64,000 nucleotides of DNA, from the NCBI GenBank assembly GCA_963921195.1, contig OY992540.1:10219266-10283265 (forward strand), read 5' to 3'. The notes below the pieces were generated by a model. It made no database searches. It was not told the DNA's origin and was given only the letters and a program-made list of their open reading frames with translations. This document shows, piece after piece, positions 53,341 to 64,000 of the stretch (positions are counted from its first letter, which is position 1; every line of letters begins with the position of its first letter). The position numbers and the translations under genes were made by a program. Source of the stretch: Pegoplata infirma (Eukaryota > Arthropoda > Insecta > Diptera > Anthomyiidae).

Positions 53341-54600
53341 AAGTGTATTATTGAAAATTTTTTTTATATCCACGCCCACAAGAGGGGGCGGCCCAAAAAA
53401 TTTAAATTTTTAATCTCTTGGGTTTATGTGCAGAACTTTCAGCTACACTCAAAAAAATATGTTAGTAGATTTACTAATTTTTTTTTGCTAACACTAGTTA
53501 GCTAACTTTTAGCAAATTTTTAGTTGAGATTAGCATGTTAGCAAAAAATTCTTGTAAACTTCATTTAGCACATTAGCAATTTTAAACAAACTTTGAACTA
53601 ATTTCTTTTGCTAAATTTGAAATTGAGTTGACAACATTTTTACAAGTTTTTTTGCTAATATTAGCAAAAATAAATGGTAATTTTTTTTTTTATTTTCAGA
53701 AAACTTAAAATGGCGCTATCTCGGAAACTAAGCCAGATAAAGCAAAATGGAGGCCATTTTTGGTTCTCGGGCTCTCCATAGTATCGCCGGTCCTCTTCAC
53801 ATGTGTGGACCCTAATGGGTCCTAACTTTGGATCCAAAAAAGTTAGCATTCCCGAAAATTTTAAAATGCTCATATCTCGGTAAATATTGCCGACACAACA
53901 AAAAGTCCAAAAGCATTTTTGTAGCTCTCAACACGTAGAACAAGACCGCAAAATAATCAAAAGCTCTCCGAGTAATATTTTTGAAGTTATCGAGTTTTGT
54001 AATTCTCAAAACCCCGGTGGTCCCCTAAAATCACGTATCTCAAAAACTAACAAGGTAGAGCGAAACGGACACTAATTTTGGATCAAAAACTGTGACGATT
54101 TTTAAGGAACCCAAGTAGGTCTAGGTCCATCGGGGTCTGGACCTATCGGGTCCGAACCCAATGTGGTCCACAAATGTGTATGAACTAAGTTGAAATAAAA
54201 AAATTTCAGTTAACTAATTTTTAGCAAAACGTTTTTACTAACTTTACCAAAAAAATTGTGGGTTCAAAATCAGCAAATTTTCTTGTAGGTTTACAAGCTT
54301 TTTTTGCTAACTTTACAGTTTTTTTTTTTTGAGTGTACTTTTTACATAAACAAGTGTCATTTGTTAAAAAATAATACATAATAGCATGTGAAAAACTGGC
54401 GTTTTTTAAGAGGTTGGGTTAGTTCTTCAAGGGTACTCCCCCCCCTAGTCAGAATTTGCCCATTTCCAAACTTAAACAGTTTTTCGGTATTACCGGGAAC
54501 TACTATGGCACTGACCGTAGGCTCTAGTACTGATCGTAGGCTTTTAAAGTCCTCAAAGAGCTATAAAAGCATTTTAATGATTCCGGGATTTTAAAAAAAT
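53341..54600. repeat. Mini-me-like family B fragment, split
   Basis: CCACGCCCACAAGAGGGGGC (53370) and GAGGTTGGGTTAGTTCTTCA (54410) match, in order, 62236-62450 and 23620-23700. The two halves are separated by the TIR element at 53456-54335. Confidence 0.6.
53456..54335. mobile_element. TIR element, CACTC family copy 7
   Basis: 880 bp, from CACTCAAAAAAATATGTTAG to a T-run ending GAGTG, flanked by TA (53454-53455, 54336-54337). The ends belong to the CACTC family, but the interior has repeated TTTGCTAAC/TTAGCAAAA motifs. It contains a copy of the dispersed repeat with CTCGGAAACTAAGCCAGATA (53703-53985). Confidence 0.75.
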
Positions 54601-54704
54601 TTTCAAAACAAAGAACATTTTTAAAATTGTTAATGATTTTTTTACTCTAAATTATTTTTATCGAACTTATAAAATTTTTCCATATTTTTTTCTTAAATTA
54701 CACA

Positions 54705-54870
54705 GTGATACAAAATCGAACTTTCCGAAGCGAAATGGGATGAAACCAAAATCAAATTAAAGTTGACATTTTACATAACAAACCCCTAAGGTTTTTTTGT
54801 TAGTTCAGCGCTAGATTTAAAGTTGGCGATTTGAAGGCATTTAAAGTTTTTGTGTACAAAATTTGTCCTA
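54705..54870. repeat. Single arm of the 40070-40965 fold-back family
   Basis: GGGATGAAACCAAAATCAAA and AAGGCATTTAAAGTTTTTGT occur in the same order as in the left arm at 40322-40455. Confidence 0.65.
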
Positions 54871-55479
54871 CACTGATAGAAATTTGTACATGACAATAAT
54901 GAAAAATCATGAAATTAATGTTATGAAAAATGACGTTAAAAAGGAACCTATGTAGGATTTCATTGAATTAATGAAATAGGTATCATAAAATTTTATTGCA
55001 AGAACAAATTTCATTAAATTAAATTGTTCATACAAAATATAAATTGTTTTTTATGAAAATGGTTCATTACTTTAATGAAAAAAGTATTTAGTTCTTATGA
55101 AATATTTTCATTGAATAAATCCTACATTTTATTTTTGAAATAAAATACTTTCATTGAATAAATACTACTTTTATTTTTAAAATAAAATATATGTGTGAAA
55201 TTATAAAGATCTTTTTATAGAATTAAAAATAATAAAAAATGGTTTTCATTTAGTTTTCTGGCCCAAAATTTTACTCCAACTTTAAATTGTAATACAGAAT
55301 TAAAACCACGAACCAATATAAAACAGCACGAATTTAGTAAATATAAAATTAATAATTTAATTTTAGTTTCAAATTTCATAAAAAAGTCTGAAAAAAATCA
55401 CAAAATAACCAAGTTAAAAAAAACTTATTTTTTATTTTATCTATCACAAAATCCACCAGAAAACACATAAAAAATGCTA
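54871..55479. other. Repeat-like AT-rich DNA
   Basis: Begins TACACTGATAGAAATTTGTA and is rich in ATTTCATTGAATTAATGAAA-like motifs, suggesting another TIR element. No right end could be matched. Confidence 0.35.
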
Positions 55480-56830
55480 TTTTCTGACCTTAGGTCTTTC
55501 GATTTTCTTTATATTAACGGTATGCATTCTCCATAAAGCTAATAAAAAATATCCATTTTCAGTTTTTTTAATTTTAAAAAAATCGCGATTTTTTCGCGAA
55601 TTTAATTTTCTTCAAAAATTTAAAAAATCAAAAAAGTATGTTAATTTGAAGAGCCATATCTGCTAAAGTATCTATCGGATTTCTACGATTCAAAAAGCAT
55701 TTGATTCAAGCGTTCGTCCTTTTTTATACCAATGCAATAAAAAAAAGTTTTTTCAAAAAAAGTGCATTTTTGATGCAATTTTTTGATGCATTTTTCAAAA
55801 CTTTCTCCCCCTTCAATTTTTTTGAAACCTGCATAATTCGAAAATATGTCATTTTTTACACAAAATTGAGTACCGTTTTTTTTGTGACGGCGTTTCAAAA
55901 AATTTTCGTGATTTTTTTAAAACTACTTATTTGATTTTTTCCATACAAAAAATCAATTTAATATTTATTTTGCAATTTTATCAAAAAAGTATGAAACTTT
56001 AAAAAGCCATTTCTTCGAAAGTATCTATCGGATTTCTACGCCTCAAAAAGCATTCGGTTCAACTGATTATCCGTTTTTATAACAATGCACTAACAAAAAA
56101 TATTTTTTTTAAAAAATGCATTTTTGATGCAAATGCAATTTTTGGATGCATTTTTTAAAACTTTCTCCCCCTTCAATTTGTCTGAAACCTGCATAAATCG
56201 AAAATATAGAATTTTTTACATAAAATTGGGTACATTTTTTTTTTGTGACGGCGTTTCACAAAATTTTAGTGATTTTTTTTAAAAATGCTTACGTAGTTTT
56301 TCCTTAGACTAAAATTTTTTTTTTGTTATTTTATGAATTTTATGAAAAAATTGTATGGAAAAACCAATAAGGTATTTTTAAAAAAATTACAAAATTTTTA
56401 CGAAACTCCGTCACAAAAAAAACTGTACGCAATTTTGTGTAAAAAATGCTATATTTTCGATTTATGTAGGTTTAAAAAAAATTGAAGGGGGAGAAAGTTT
56501 TAAAAAATGCATCCAAAAAATGCATTTGCATCAAAAATGCACTTTTTTTTAAAAATATTTTTTTTTATTACATTAATATAAAGTAAGACTATCATCTGAG
56601 TCGAATGCTTTTTGAATTGAAGAAATTCGATAGATACTTCCGAAGATATGGCTATTCAAAGTAGCATACTTTTTTGATTTTTTCAATTTTTGAAGAAAAT
56701 TAAATTCGCGAAAAAATCGTGATTTTTTTTAAATATAAAAAACTGAAAATGGATATGTTTAATTGGCTCTATAGAGCACATGTGTACAAAAAATTAGATA
56801 AATTTGAAGACCCTCGGTCAGATTTTATAA
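55480..56830. repeat. 1.35-kb imperfect inverted repeat with internal direct repeats
   Basis: The left text ATCGCGATTTTTTCGCGAAT (about 55583) and CTATCGGATTTCTACG (55670) is inverted at about 56701 and 56628. Between the arms the block ATGCATTTTTGATGC...CTTTCTCCCCCTTCAAT appears twice in direct order (about 55770-55820, 56110-56180) and once inverted (56480-56540). Opposed frames at 55683-55934 arise from the symmetry. Probably a DNA-transposon relic; ends are not fixed. Confidence 0.65.
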
Positions 56831-57590
56831 AATCATTGATGGATTTCATGATATAGAACAGACTTTTTTTTAAACGTGTCGCCCTTCGAAAACAGCAAGT
56901 GTGAACCGCACATAATCCGCCCTTAATGTTTTAAAGATAACTCTCCGTTGAAATAAACTTTTTAAATAAACATTTTGTCACAAGTTTTTGTTAACTGGCC
57001 CGTTAACAGCAAACTGGATAGTAATCAATCAAAAAAACAAAAATCAAAGAAGAATTTAAAAATCTAACGGTATAGTTGTAAGAAAATTAAAGATTTTACT
57101 GTATAATATAAATGAAGCATGTTATTAATTAATTAAAACATAGAATATACTGGCAGATAGATAAATACTATAAGTATAGTCAAAAACATTTGGTTAGAAG
57201 TTTCCATGACCTTAAGTCAATTTTTATTTTAAAATCTTTTTGTAGCGTGTGTACACATATAGTAGGTGTGTTTTAACCCTCTAATGTTTAATTTGCAATT
57301 AACGAAGAGAAACATTTTAAAAATTTTCGGAAAACAAAATTCGGCTACATGAAATCGTGAGAACAGTGTGTACCATATTCCATATTAGAAAGAAAAACGC
57401 CATAAATTTTTAAACACCAAAAATAGCAATCCACAATAAGCAGATACAACAATATTTTTTACCTCAAAGATTTTTTTTTGCGAAATTTTATTTTCACCAA
57501 AAATATTTTCCGCGGATTTTTTTAAAACTGTTTTTATTTTTTTTTTCCCCAAAAATCAATTTCTTTTAGGATTTTTTTTTCAATAATGTT
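56831..57590. other. AT-rich DNA, nothing recognised
   Basis: No frame, repeat or RNA signal that I could support. Confidence 0.45.
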
Positions 57591-58260
57591 TTTTACATTG
57601 TGGAGGGTATCCATTAGAGTGGGTCGAATTGTAGGGGGTCGAAAATATTTACAAAAGCGCATCGCGATTTTTGTTCTATGGCTCATTCTAATAAACTTTG
57701 CTGAAGAAACTATAGCTCAAAAATTAATTTGACATTCAAAACAATTTCGTAAATTTTCTTCAAAAAAGCGACAAAATCAAGAAAATGTGCTAAAGCGCCC
57801 TTTGGCGGGACTCAAAAATAAAAATAAGTGTCAAAAATTGATTCCTCTACCCAACAAAACCCCACATACGCATTTGTATAGAGGAAATATTTTTTTTTAC
57901 ATCTATTCTTGCATATTTTGAAAAATACCTAATTTGAAAGATCCGAAGGCTCCATAGAACAACAATCGCGATGTGCCTTTGTCGCATAAAAAATTGATCC
58001 ACCCTAGTATCAATTAAGGTAGAGCAAGATTTTCTTTTTTCGAATTTCATAATTGTCGGGGTCGGAATAGTTCAGAACTTTCCGATTTTCAAGTCATAAA
58101 AGAAACCCAAAGACATGCAGGTCCAATATTTAATTGTGTTAATATTAACAAAAGGCAACTATTCCGAAACCGACAATTTTGAAATTCGAAAAAAGGAAAA
58201 TTTGCTCCTCCCTAGTATCTATACATTCGGCAAGGGCGAATTTAACTTTTTTACTTGATT
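57591..58260. repeat. Mini-me-like tail with inserted hairpin sequences
   Basis: CATTGTGGAGGGTATCCATT (57594) and CATTCGGCAAGGGCGAATTT (58223) are the two halves of a mini-me-like end. Between them GAGTGGGTCGAATT (57618) and AATTGATCCACCCT (57991) form a weak TIR, and 58016-58213 is an inverted repeat around TTTTTTCGAATTTCATAATT. Confidence 0.5.
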
Positions 58261-58376
58261 TTGTTAATTTGGGACTATTGAAAGCAAGACTCAGAGCGTA
58301 TGATGAATATTTAATTTTTAACTTGCAATAAGTATACGTATTGGTGCATTTTAAATTAATGGAACTGTCATATTTA

Positions 58377-58658
58377 CACACAAAAAAAATTTACCAAGTA
58401 CTTGGGAGGATATGCGTTTTTAAAGTATTTTGCATATATTTTGCAAAAAATAGCATAATTTTACCAAGTTTTTGCTTGTTTCTGATAAAAGTTTAGAAAT
58501 TATTTAACACAAGGTTAAATAAGAGTATTTAACATTGTGTAATTTTACAAACTTTAACCAAAATTATGCAAAAACTTGGTAAAATTTTTCATAATTAATG
58601 CAAAAAACTTCAAAAACGCATATCCTCCCAAGTTATTGGTAAAATATTTTTTTGTGTG
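58377..58658. mobile_element. 282-bp MITE with TIRs of about 60 bp
   Basis: The left end CACACAAAAAAAATTTACCA and inner ACTTGGGAGGATATGCGTTT recur inverted at the right end with few changes. TA flanks both sides (58375-58376, 58659-58660). Non-coding; the TA target suggests a Tc1/mariner-like mobilising enzyme. Confidence 0.88.
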
Positions 58659-58667
58659 TAATGAAAG

Positions 58668-59593
58668 TAAGACTTTTTCTTCGCGAAAAAAGTCTCAGTA
58701 TCCGAGACTTTGTCTATACGAAAAATGTCTCAGAATCTGAGATTTTTTCTATGCAAAAATTATTTCAGAACCTAAGACTTTCTCTATACAAAAAATGTAC
58801 CAGAATCTAAGATTTTTCTATACAAAAAATGTTTTTAGAATCTGAGACCTTTCTATGCGAAAAATTTCTTAGAATCTGAAAATTTTTTAATACGAAAAAT
58901 GTCTCAGAATTCTTGACTTTTTTATACAAAAAATTTCTTATAATCTGAGATTTTTTTTATACGAAAAGGTTCTCAGAATTCTTGACATTTTCTATACAAA
59001 AAATATCTCAGAATCTTGGATTTAGAATCTTATTTTTTTTATACGAAAAATGTCTTAGAATCTGAGACTTTTTCTATAAGAAAAATGTGTCACAATCAGA
59101 ATCTGACACAAAAGATGTGTCAGAATCTGACACTTTTTCTATACGAAAAATGTCTCAAAATTTTAGACTTTTTCTTTAAGAAAAATGTCTCACTTTTTCT
59201 TTAAGAAAGATGTCTCAGAATCTGAGACTTTTTCTATAAGAAATATGTCTCAGAATCTGACATAATTTCTATACGAAAACTGTCTCAGAATCTGAAACTT
59301 TTTCTATACGAAAAATGTCTCAAAATCTGAGACTTTTTTTATACGAAAAATTTCCAAGAATCTGAGACCTTTTCTATAATAAAAATATATTTGAATCTAA
59401 CACTTTTTCGATACATTGTCAGAATCAGAGACTTTTTTAAAACATAAAAAGGCCAAGAAGCTGAGACTTTTTCATACAAAAAGTGTCTCAGAATCTGAGA
59501 CTTATCTACATGAAAAATGTCTCAGAACCTGTGACTTTTTCTATACGAAAAATGTCTAACAATAAGAATCTGGGATTTTTTATACGAAAATTA
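58668..59593. repeat. Minisatellite, about 35 bp per unit, roughly 25 units
   Basis: The unit is approximately TTTTTCTATACGAAAAATGT followed by CTCAGAATCTGAGAC. Units vary by substitutions and small length changes. Each holds the near-palindromes CTCAGAATCTGAG and TATACGAAAAATG. The frame at 59016-59204 is repeat translation. Confidence 0.9.
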
Positions 59594-59739
59594 TAAATTT
59601 CCTTTAAAAACAAATTTAAAAAAAATTGATATAAGCAACGTTTTATGTGATTAAAAAAGCAATATAAAATGGAATATGCAAAGAAAAACGTATTTATTGG
59701 CCTTGAGGCAAATGGTTAAAACCAGAGATTGTTGCGTGA

Positions 59740-59900
59740 TTGAAATTCGAATTACACTCACTCACGCTCTCAACAGGATTTTTCTAATCACGACTCACTC
59801 ACGAGTACATTTTTTTCTACTCACACTAACTTACAATCACGTGAGTAAATTTAAGATAACTCACGTTAGTAAATTTAAGACAACTCACACTCAAACTTAC
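59740..59900. repeat. ACTCAC-rich low-complexity DNA (left part)
   Basis: Repeated TCACTCACG/ACTCACACTC motifs, continuing after the Harbinger-like insertion at 61193-61460. The frame at 59676-59996 runs through this repeat and is not considered a gene. Confidence 0.6.
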
Positions 59901-59909
59901 GTTGACTCA

Positions 59910-61189
59910 GGGCGGATTTTACAGTCCAAACTAAGTTCTTACTTAAGTAAAATCTTAGTTAAGAATTATTTAAGTATTTTTTATTACTTAAGTTAAATTC
60001 CATTTTACAGTTTGTACTTAAGTTGAAAAGAAAATATGCTAAAAATATGGTAACACAGATTATTATTTTTGATTTGACAATTCAAAAGGAATACAAAAAA
60101 ATAAAATAATAATAAAAATATACAAAACAAAAATTAAAACAACGAAAAATCCCACAAATGCAGATGTTTTCCATTAAAATCTTCCGCCGTGGGTATTGTT
60201 AAAACCATAACAAGAACGCGGCTAAGGTCATTATTGAAAAAATCTTCACCCGATTGATTTTGGACACAAACTAACGTCTCTGTGAAAAGGTTTCTATTAT
60301 TTCCACCAAAACTTGTAGGGATAATATTGCCGATTATGTTACCCGTTTAATAGGCAATCTCCGGCACTCTCAAACTCATGGTATTTCATTAAATTGCGTG
60401 ATATTTCCATCAAAACGAAAATAAAGAAAAAATGTATATTTAAGAAATTTATTGGTGGCGGAGATTGCCCATTATGTGGGTAAGGTAACCGGCAATCTTA
60501 TTCCTTTTTGGAAATAACAGCGGAAACGTTTACAACGTTACATTGACAAAAAGGCAGACGAATGGACAGTCGATCTAATACTTAAATATGGGGGTGGGAC
60601 CAATATTTCGGATATTTTCAAACATCATCACATACTCATACCCTATATCACATTGCGGTGTAGGCTATCACACAATTGCTGTTCTTTTCATTAAAATCTT
60701 CCGACGCTAAGGTCATCATTGAGAATTGCTCCGCCGATTGACTTCGGATTTGAACACCAACAAACCTTTTTCCAGCAAGCCATTGAGAAATAAGATTGGA
60801 TATGTTCCCCATTTGATTATGTTATATTACCCCTTTGATCCCAATCTCAAATTCCTTCCCAATTTTTATTTATTTACATGATGGAAATATCACGCAATTT
60901 GATAGAAATACCTTGAATTTGAGAGTGGCGAAGACAGCGGAAGTTTTTAACGGGAAATAACAGCAATTGTGTGATTCTTTTTTTTTATTTTTTTTTTGTA
61001 TCTTTATTTGTTTTTATTATTTTGTATTTTTTTAGAATTGTCAAATAAAAATAAATTACTTAAGTAAAACTTAAGTCATGGTAATAGACGACTTAAGTTT
61101 TTCTTAAGTGGCTTTTATAAAATAGTTTTTTTGATTTAAGTAATTTCTTAGCTTAAGTCTCTACTTAGTGCTGACTGTAAAATCCGCCC
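59910..61189. mobile_element. 1.28-kb Harbinger-like element
   Basis: The TIR GGGCGGATTTTACAGTC is inverted at the right end and followed inward by ACTTAAGT-type motifs at both ends. The 3-bp duplication TCA (59907-59909, 61190-61192) lies inside ACTCAC-rich DNA. The interior carries ATTAAAATCTTCCG twice (about 60174 and 60699) and no transposase frame. Harbinger-like by duplication length and TIR style; TCA is not the usual TWA. Confidence 0.8.
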
Positions 61190-61192
61190 TCA

Positions 61193-61460
61193 CACTCACA
61201 AAACTCTTATTCAAAAATAAAAATAATAAGAAATTAAAATTTCAAAAATCTAACAAAATTGTAAGCAAAATTTAAAATTTTAGCCAAATTTTAAAATTTG
61301 TTTGCTTTTTTCACGCAAAAATTTTACTCACGCAAACTCGCTCACATAATTTGTTTTCTACTCACACTCACTCACAATAATGTGAGTAAAATAAGTTTCA
61401 GTCACACTCACGCGTGATCACTGATCATGCATGATGCACGTGAATCATGCACTAATCTGC
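61193..61460. repeat. ACTCAC-rich low-complexity DNA (right part)
   Basis: Continuation of 59740-59900, for example CTACTCACACTCACTCACAA at about 61358. Confidence 0.6.
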
Positions 61461-62043
61461 TCATGTGTCCGTCTTAAGTTAAAACGGTACTGTTTGTGAC
61501 TTATAAAAGCAAGACAGTGAGCGTATGATGAATAATTAATTTTTAACTTGCAATAAGTATACGTATTGGTGTATTTTAAATTGAATAATTAAAAATTAAG
61601 CTGCTATATTTAAAGATTTTCTTGAAAACAAAAATTATACATATCGCTTCATTACTTTAATAGTAACATAACTCAAAAAAAGTGATTTTTGGGTCAATGA
61701 TAATAATCCTTTTATCATAATTTTTTTTATTTCGGATTCGATATATGTTGCTGTGGTCAAGTTTTATAAAAAATTCTTATTTTCAGAAATTGTGAATGAA
61801 TAATTAAAACTTAACCCGACCTTAGTAACCTCTAAAATCTCCCTAAACCATTAGAGGGTTAATATATAATTATTATTTTTTTTTTTTTAAATTATAACAA
61901 AATTAGACTTTAATATTTAGGAAAAGTTGAATATGTATTTTGTGTTTTGTTATATTTGCAAAATATAAATAAAGAAAATACGTTATATCTATAAAATATT
62001 GTTTGTAGAAAATTTCACACAATTAAATAATAAAATAAAGAAG
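61461..62043. other. AT-rich DNA, nothing recognised
   Basis: One stretch (about 61510-61575, AGCGTATGATGAATAATTAA) duplicates text at 58290-58355. Otherwise nothing could be supported. Confidence 0.45.
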
Positions 62044-62454
62044 AAACAAGTGAGAGTGTTAAATACGGCTGTGCCGAATCTTTAATACCCTCAAAAATAC
62101 ATAAAAAAAAAATCCAGGGTCATTTTTTTTGGGAGGGGGGAAGGGTCGGTAGAGATCATTGGGGGATAAAGGTTGACAAATTCATTTATTGTGCTTTTTG
62201 GGCTTAAGTATTACTTTTTTTTATCATTATTTAAATAGATTTTTAATATCTACGCCCACAAAAGTGGGCGGGCAAGAAAAAAATTTTTTTTTTTTATTTC
62301 CTGGGTACGAGTGCATGACCAAGAACTTTTTCTGACATAAAATTGTTTAATTTGCTCAACAAAAATACAAAAAAAAAACACAAGGGGGGACTTTTTTACC
62401 TCTGGTCCGACTTTATCCATTTCCGAACTTAATTAAACTGCCTACACACAAAAA
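62044..62454. repeat. Mini-me-like family B fragment
   Basis: Begins AACAAGTGAGAGTGTTAAAT with the hairpin CGGCTGTGCCG, then CTACGCCCACAAAAGTGGGC, and breaks off at CTGCCTA, where a TIR element begins. Confidence 0.7.
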
Positions 62455-63373
62455 AAATTTCCAAAATACGACTTTCATAAAAAAAATCTTTTACAAAAAT
62501 AGGTGGTATAGCCCTATATGAAACTAAGAAAATTGCTTTTTTGGTTTTTCAATTTTTTAAAAATTAATGAGGCGTAGTTAATTATTGGGAAAATTGTCAA
62601 AATTGTGTCGAGTTCCCATTATTAAATATTTATCAAATTTACGAAATGCACCACAATCGCAAAAATTAACATCCATGTATATTTTTTTACGGGCTATCTA
62701 CTAACACTTTTTATTTTGGAAAATTTTCAGAAAAAAGTTTTAATTTTTTAAAAAAATTCATTTATCAAAAATCCGGGCACATTTTTTTTAAGTTTAGATG
62801 TTTGTCTATTCACACAAAAAAAAAAATCAGGAGGGCATTTTTCGTATTTTTCGAGAAAATAGCATTTGAATATTAGATTTCATAAAAATTCTGTAATTCT
62901 CTTGTATTTTGTTGCATCAACACCGCGTATGAGTAACGAAAATTCATTGGTTTCGCAAATAGTCGTTACTCATACGCGGTGTTGACACAATAAAGTACAA
63001 GAGAATTATAGAATTTTTCTGAAATCCAATATTCAAATGCGATTTTCTCGAAAAATACGAAAAATGCCCTCGTGAATTTTTTATGTGGATAGAAAAACAC
63101 CTAAACTAAAAAAAAACAATTAAAAAATGTGGCCGGATTTTTGATAAATTGTTAAGGGGACAAATAGGGGTAAAATTTGGAATCCTTTGGTAAAAAAAAC
63201 CGCCTGAAAAAAAGTACTTGTTGTAAAATTAATTTCGAAGGGTGGTAAAATTGGTTAAAAAAGTGTAATTTTTGTCCTTTTCATATATTATGAAAGCGAT
63301 CCTGGACTCTTGAAATTTGTAATAAAGGATCCTTTGGTAAAAAACAACATTCCACAAAAACTACTTTTATGTG
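62455..63373. mobile_element. Candidate TIR element around a 400-bp inverted repeat
   Basis: Outer ends CACACAAAAAAAATTT and TTTATGTG are weakly inverted and flanked by TA (62453-62454, 63374-63375). Inside, arms of about 190 bp (about 62755-62945 and 62965-63155) are inverted with few mismatches, including CAACACCGCGTATGAGTAAC (62919) against its inverse (62970). Confidence 0.6.
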
Positions 63374-63665
63374 TATACATATTTTTGGGGGTCCCGAAAA
63401 TTATAATCTTTCGAATTTCGTGTCAGAATACCTGCCAATGGCCACGGAAGAGCTGATTGTGTGAAAATTTATAAGGGAATTTAGAAAAGCGTCTTCAGTC
63501 TACAACCAGAGAAAAAACTACGTTTTTTGATAGAACTACGTTTTTTTATAAAACTTCATGCCCGAATTTTTTGACCAAATTCAGCCAAATACTTTTGGGT
63601 TTCATATTTTTAAAACAAAATTGTTGGGTTACTAATATGAAAATTTAAATTTTACTTCAAATTTA

Positions 63666-63895
63666 GGGGCCTATTCACAAAAAAAGTCATAACTCAATCA
63701 TAACTAAATTTTTTCCATGTGGTTGTTGTAAACAATCATAAAAAAATTCAAATTTTGTTTGAAAATTGTCTCAAAATTGACAAATAATTTTAAATTTTGT
63801 GACTTTCTATGATTTTGTTTACAACAAACACAGGGAATATGAAGTTTAAAAATAATAAATTTAGTCATAACCAGTCATAACTGTGAATAGGCCTG
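63666..63895. mobile_element. 230-bp Harbinger-like MITE
   Basis: Begins GGGGCCTATTCACA and ends TGTGAATAGGCCTG; GTCATAACTC/GGTTATGACT-type subterminal repeats lie inside. The 3-bp duplication TTA (63663-63665, 63896-63898) is the standard PIF/Harbinger target. Confidence 0.85.
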
Positions 63896-64000
63896 TTAAA
63901 TTACTTTTACAAGAAAAAAGGAAAGAGACATTGCAAATAAGTTAAATGAATCGTAGGCCAAAATAATATATTTTAAAATCATTATAAAATCAGTATATAT

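Noticed and set aside
58668..59593. Regular repeats considered as a CRISPR-like array
   Set aside because: Units are contiguous and diverged with no unique spacers, and the DNA is eukaryotic; it is a minisatellite.
59676..59996. 106-residue plus-strand frame
   Set aside because: It runs through ACTCAC low-complexity DNA and into a transposon TIR; no domain was seen.
53000..64000. Upstream HDAC4 exon encoding the N-terminus
   Set aside because: Scanning by eye found no segment with HDAC4-like N-terminal text and matching phase-0 donor, so none is claimed.

Overview
This window looks like nuclear DNA of a higher fly (Diptera, Brachycera). It is very AT-rich and gene-poor, is full of dispersed dipteran repeats of the mini-me type ((TA)n and (GTCY)n microsatellites around a short core), and holds one host gene with fly-like protein sequence and intron-exon structure. 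A calyptrate fly is my guess; the species cannot be read from the sequence.

The only host gene I can support is HDAC4, a class IIa histone deacetylase, on the minus strand. I could place eleven coding exons between 52808 and the stop codon at 26749. Reading frame and GT-AG sites agree at every junction, and together they encode 1167 residues: a Gln-rich coiled coil, a MEF2-binding-like segment, three 14-3-3 phospho-site motifs, a Gln/His tract and the complete deacetylase domain. The first coding exon(s) were not found and probably lie beyond 64000. The catalytic loop carries Tyr (30292-30294), not the His of vertebrate class IIa enzymes.

Almost everything else is transposable-element DNA. 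From left to right: 1-7332 is a satellite of about 177 bp per unit, carrying a 5'-truncated RTE-like retrotransposon (1-1411) and a complete, apparently very young Ty3/gypsy retrotransposon (2320-6971) with matching LTRs, gag, pol, primer site, polypurine tract and a -1 slippery site. 7335-26700 is a mosaic of nested short DNA transposons (hAT, Harbinger-like and a TA/TG-flanked family), mini-me copies, a near-perfect 778-bp palindrome and a broken Harbinger transposase. 26749-52808 is HDAC4; its introns hold a LOA-like fragment, a jockey-like element whose reading frame is split by three separate insertions (34480-39840), a second RTE-like fragment (43490-45900), several fold-back elements and nested mini-me copies. 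52809-64000 holds more of the same elements, a minisatellite of about 35 bp per unit (58668-59593) and two Harbinger-like elements with 3-bp target duplications.

The elements do not form a pathway. The useful information is their nesting order, and the exact target-site duplications that let many of them be bounded to the base. No tRNA, rRNA, CRISPR or prokaryotic feature was seen.
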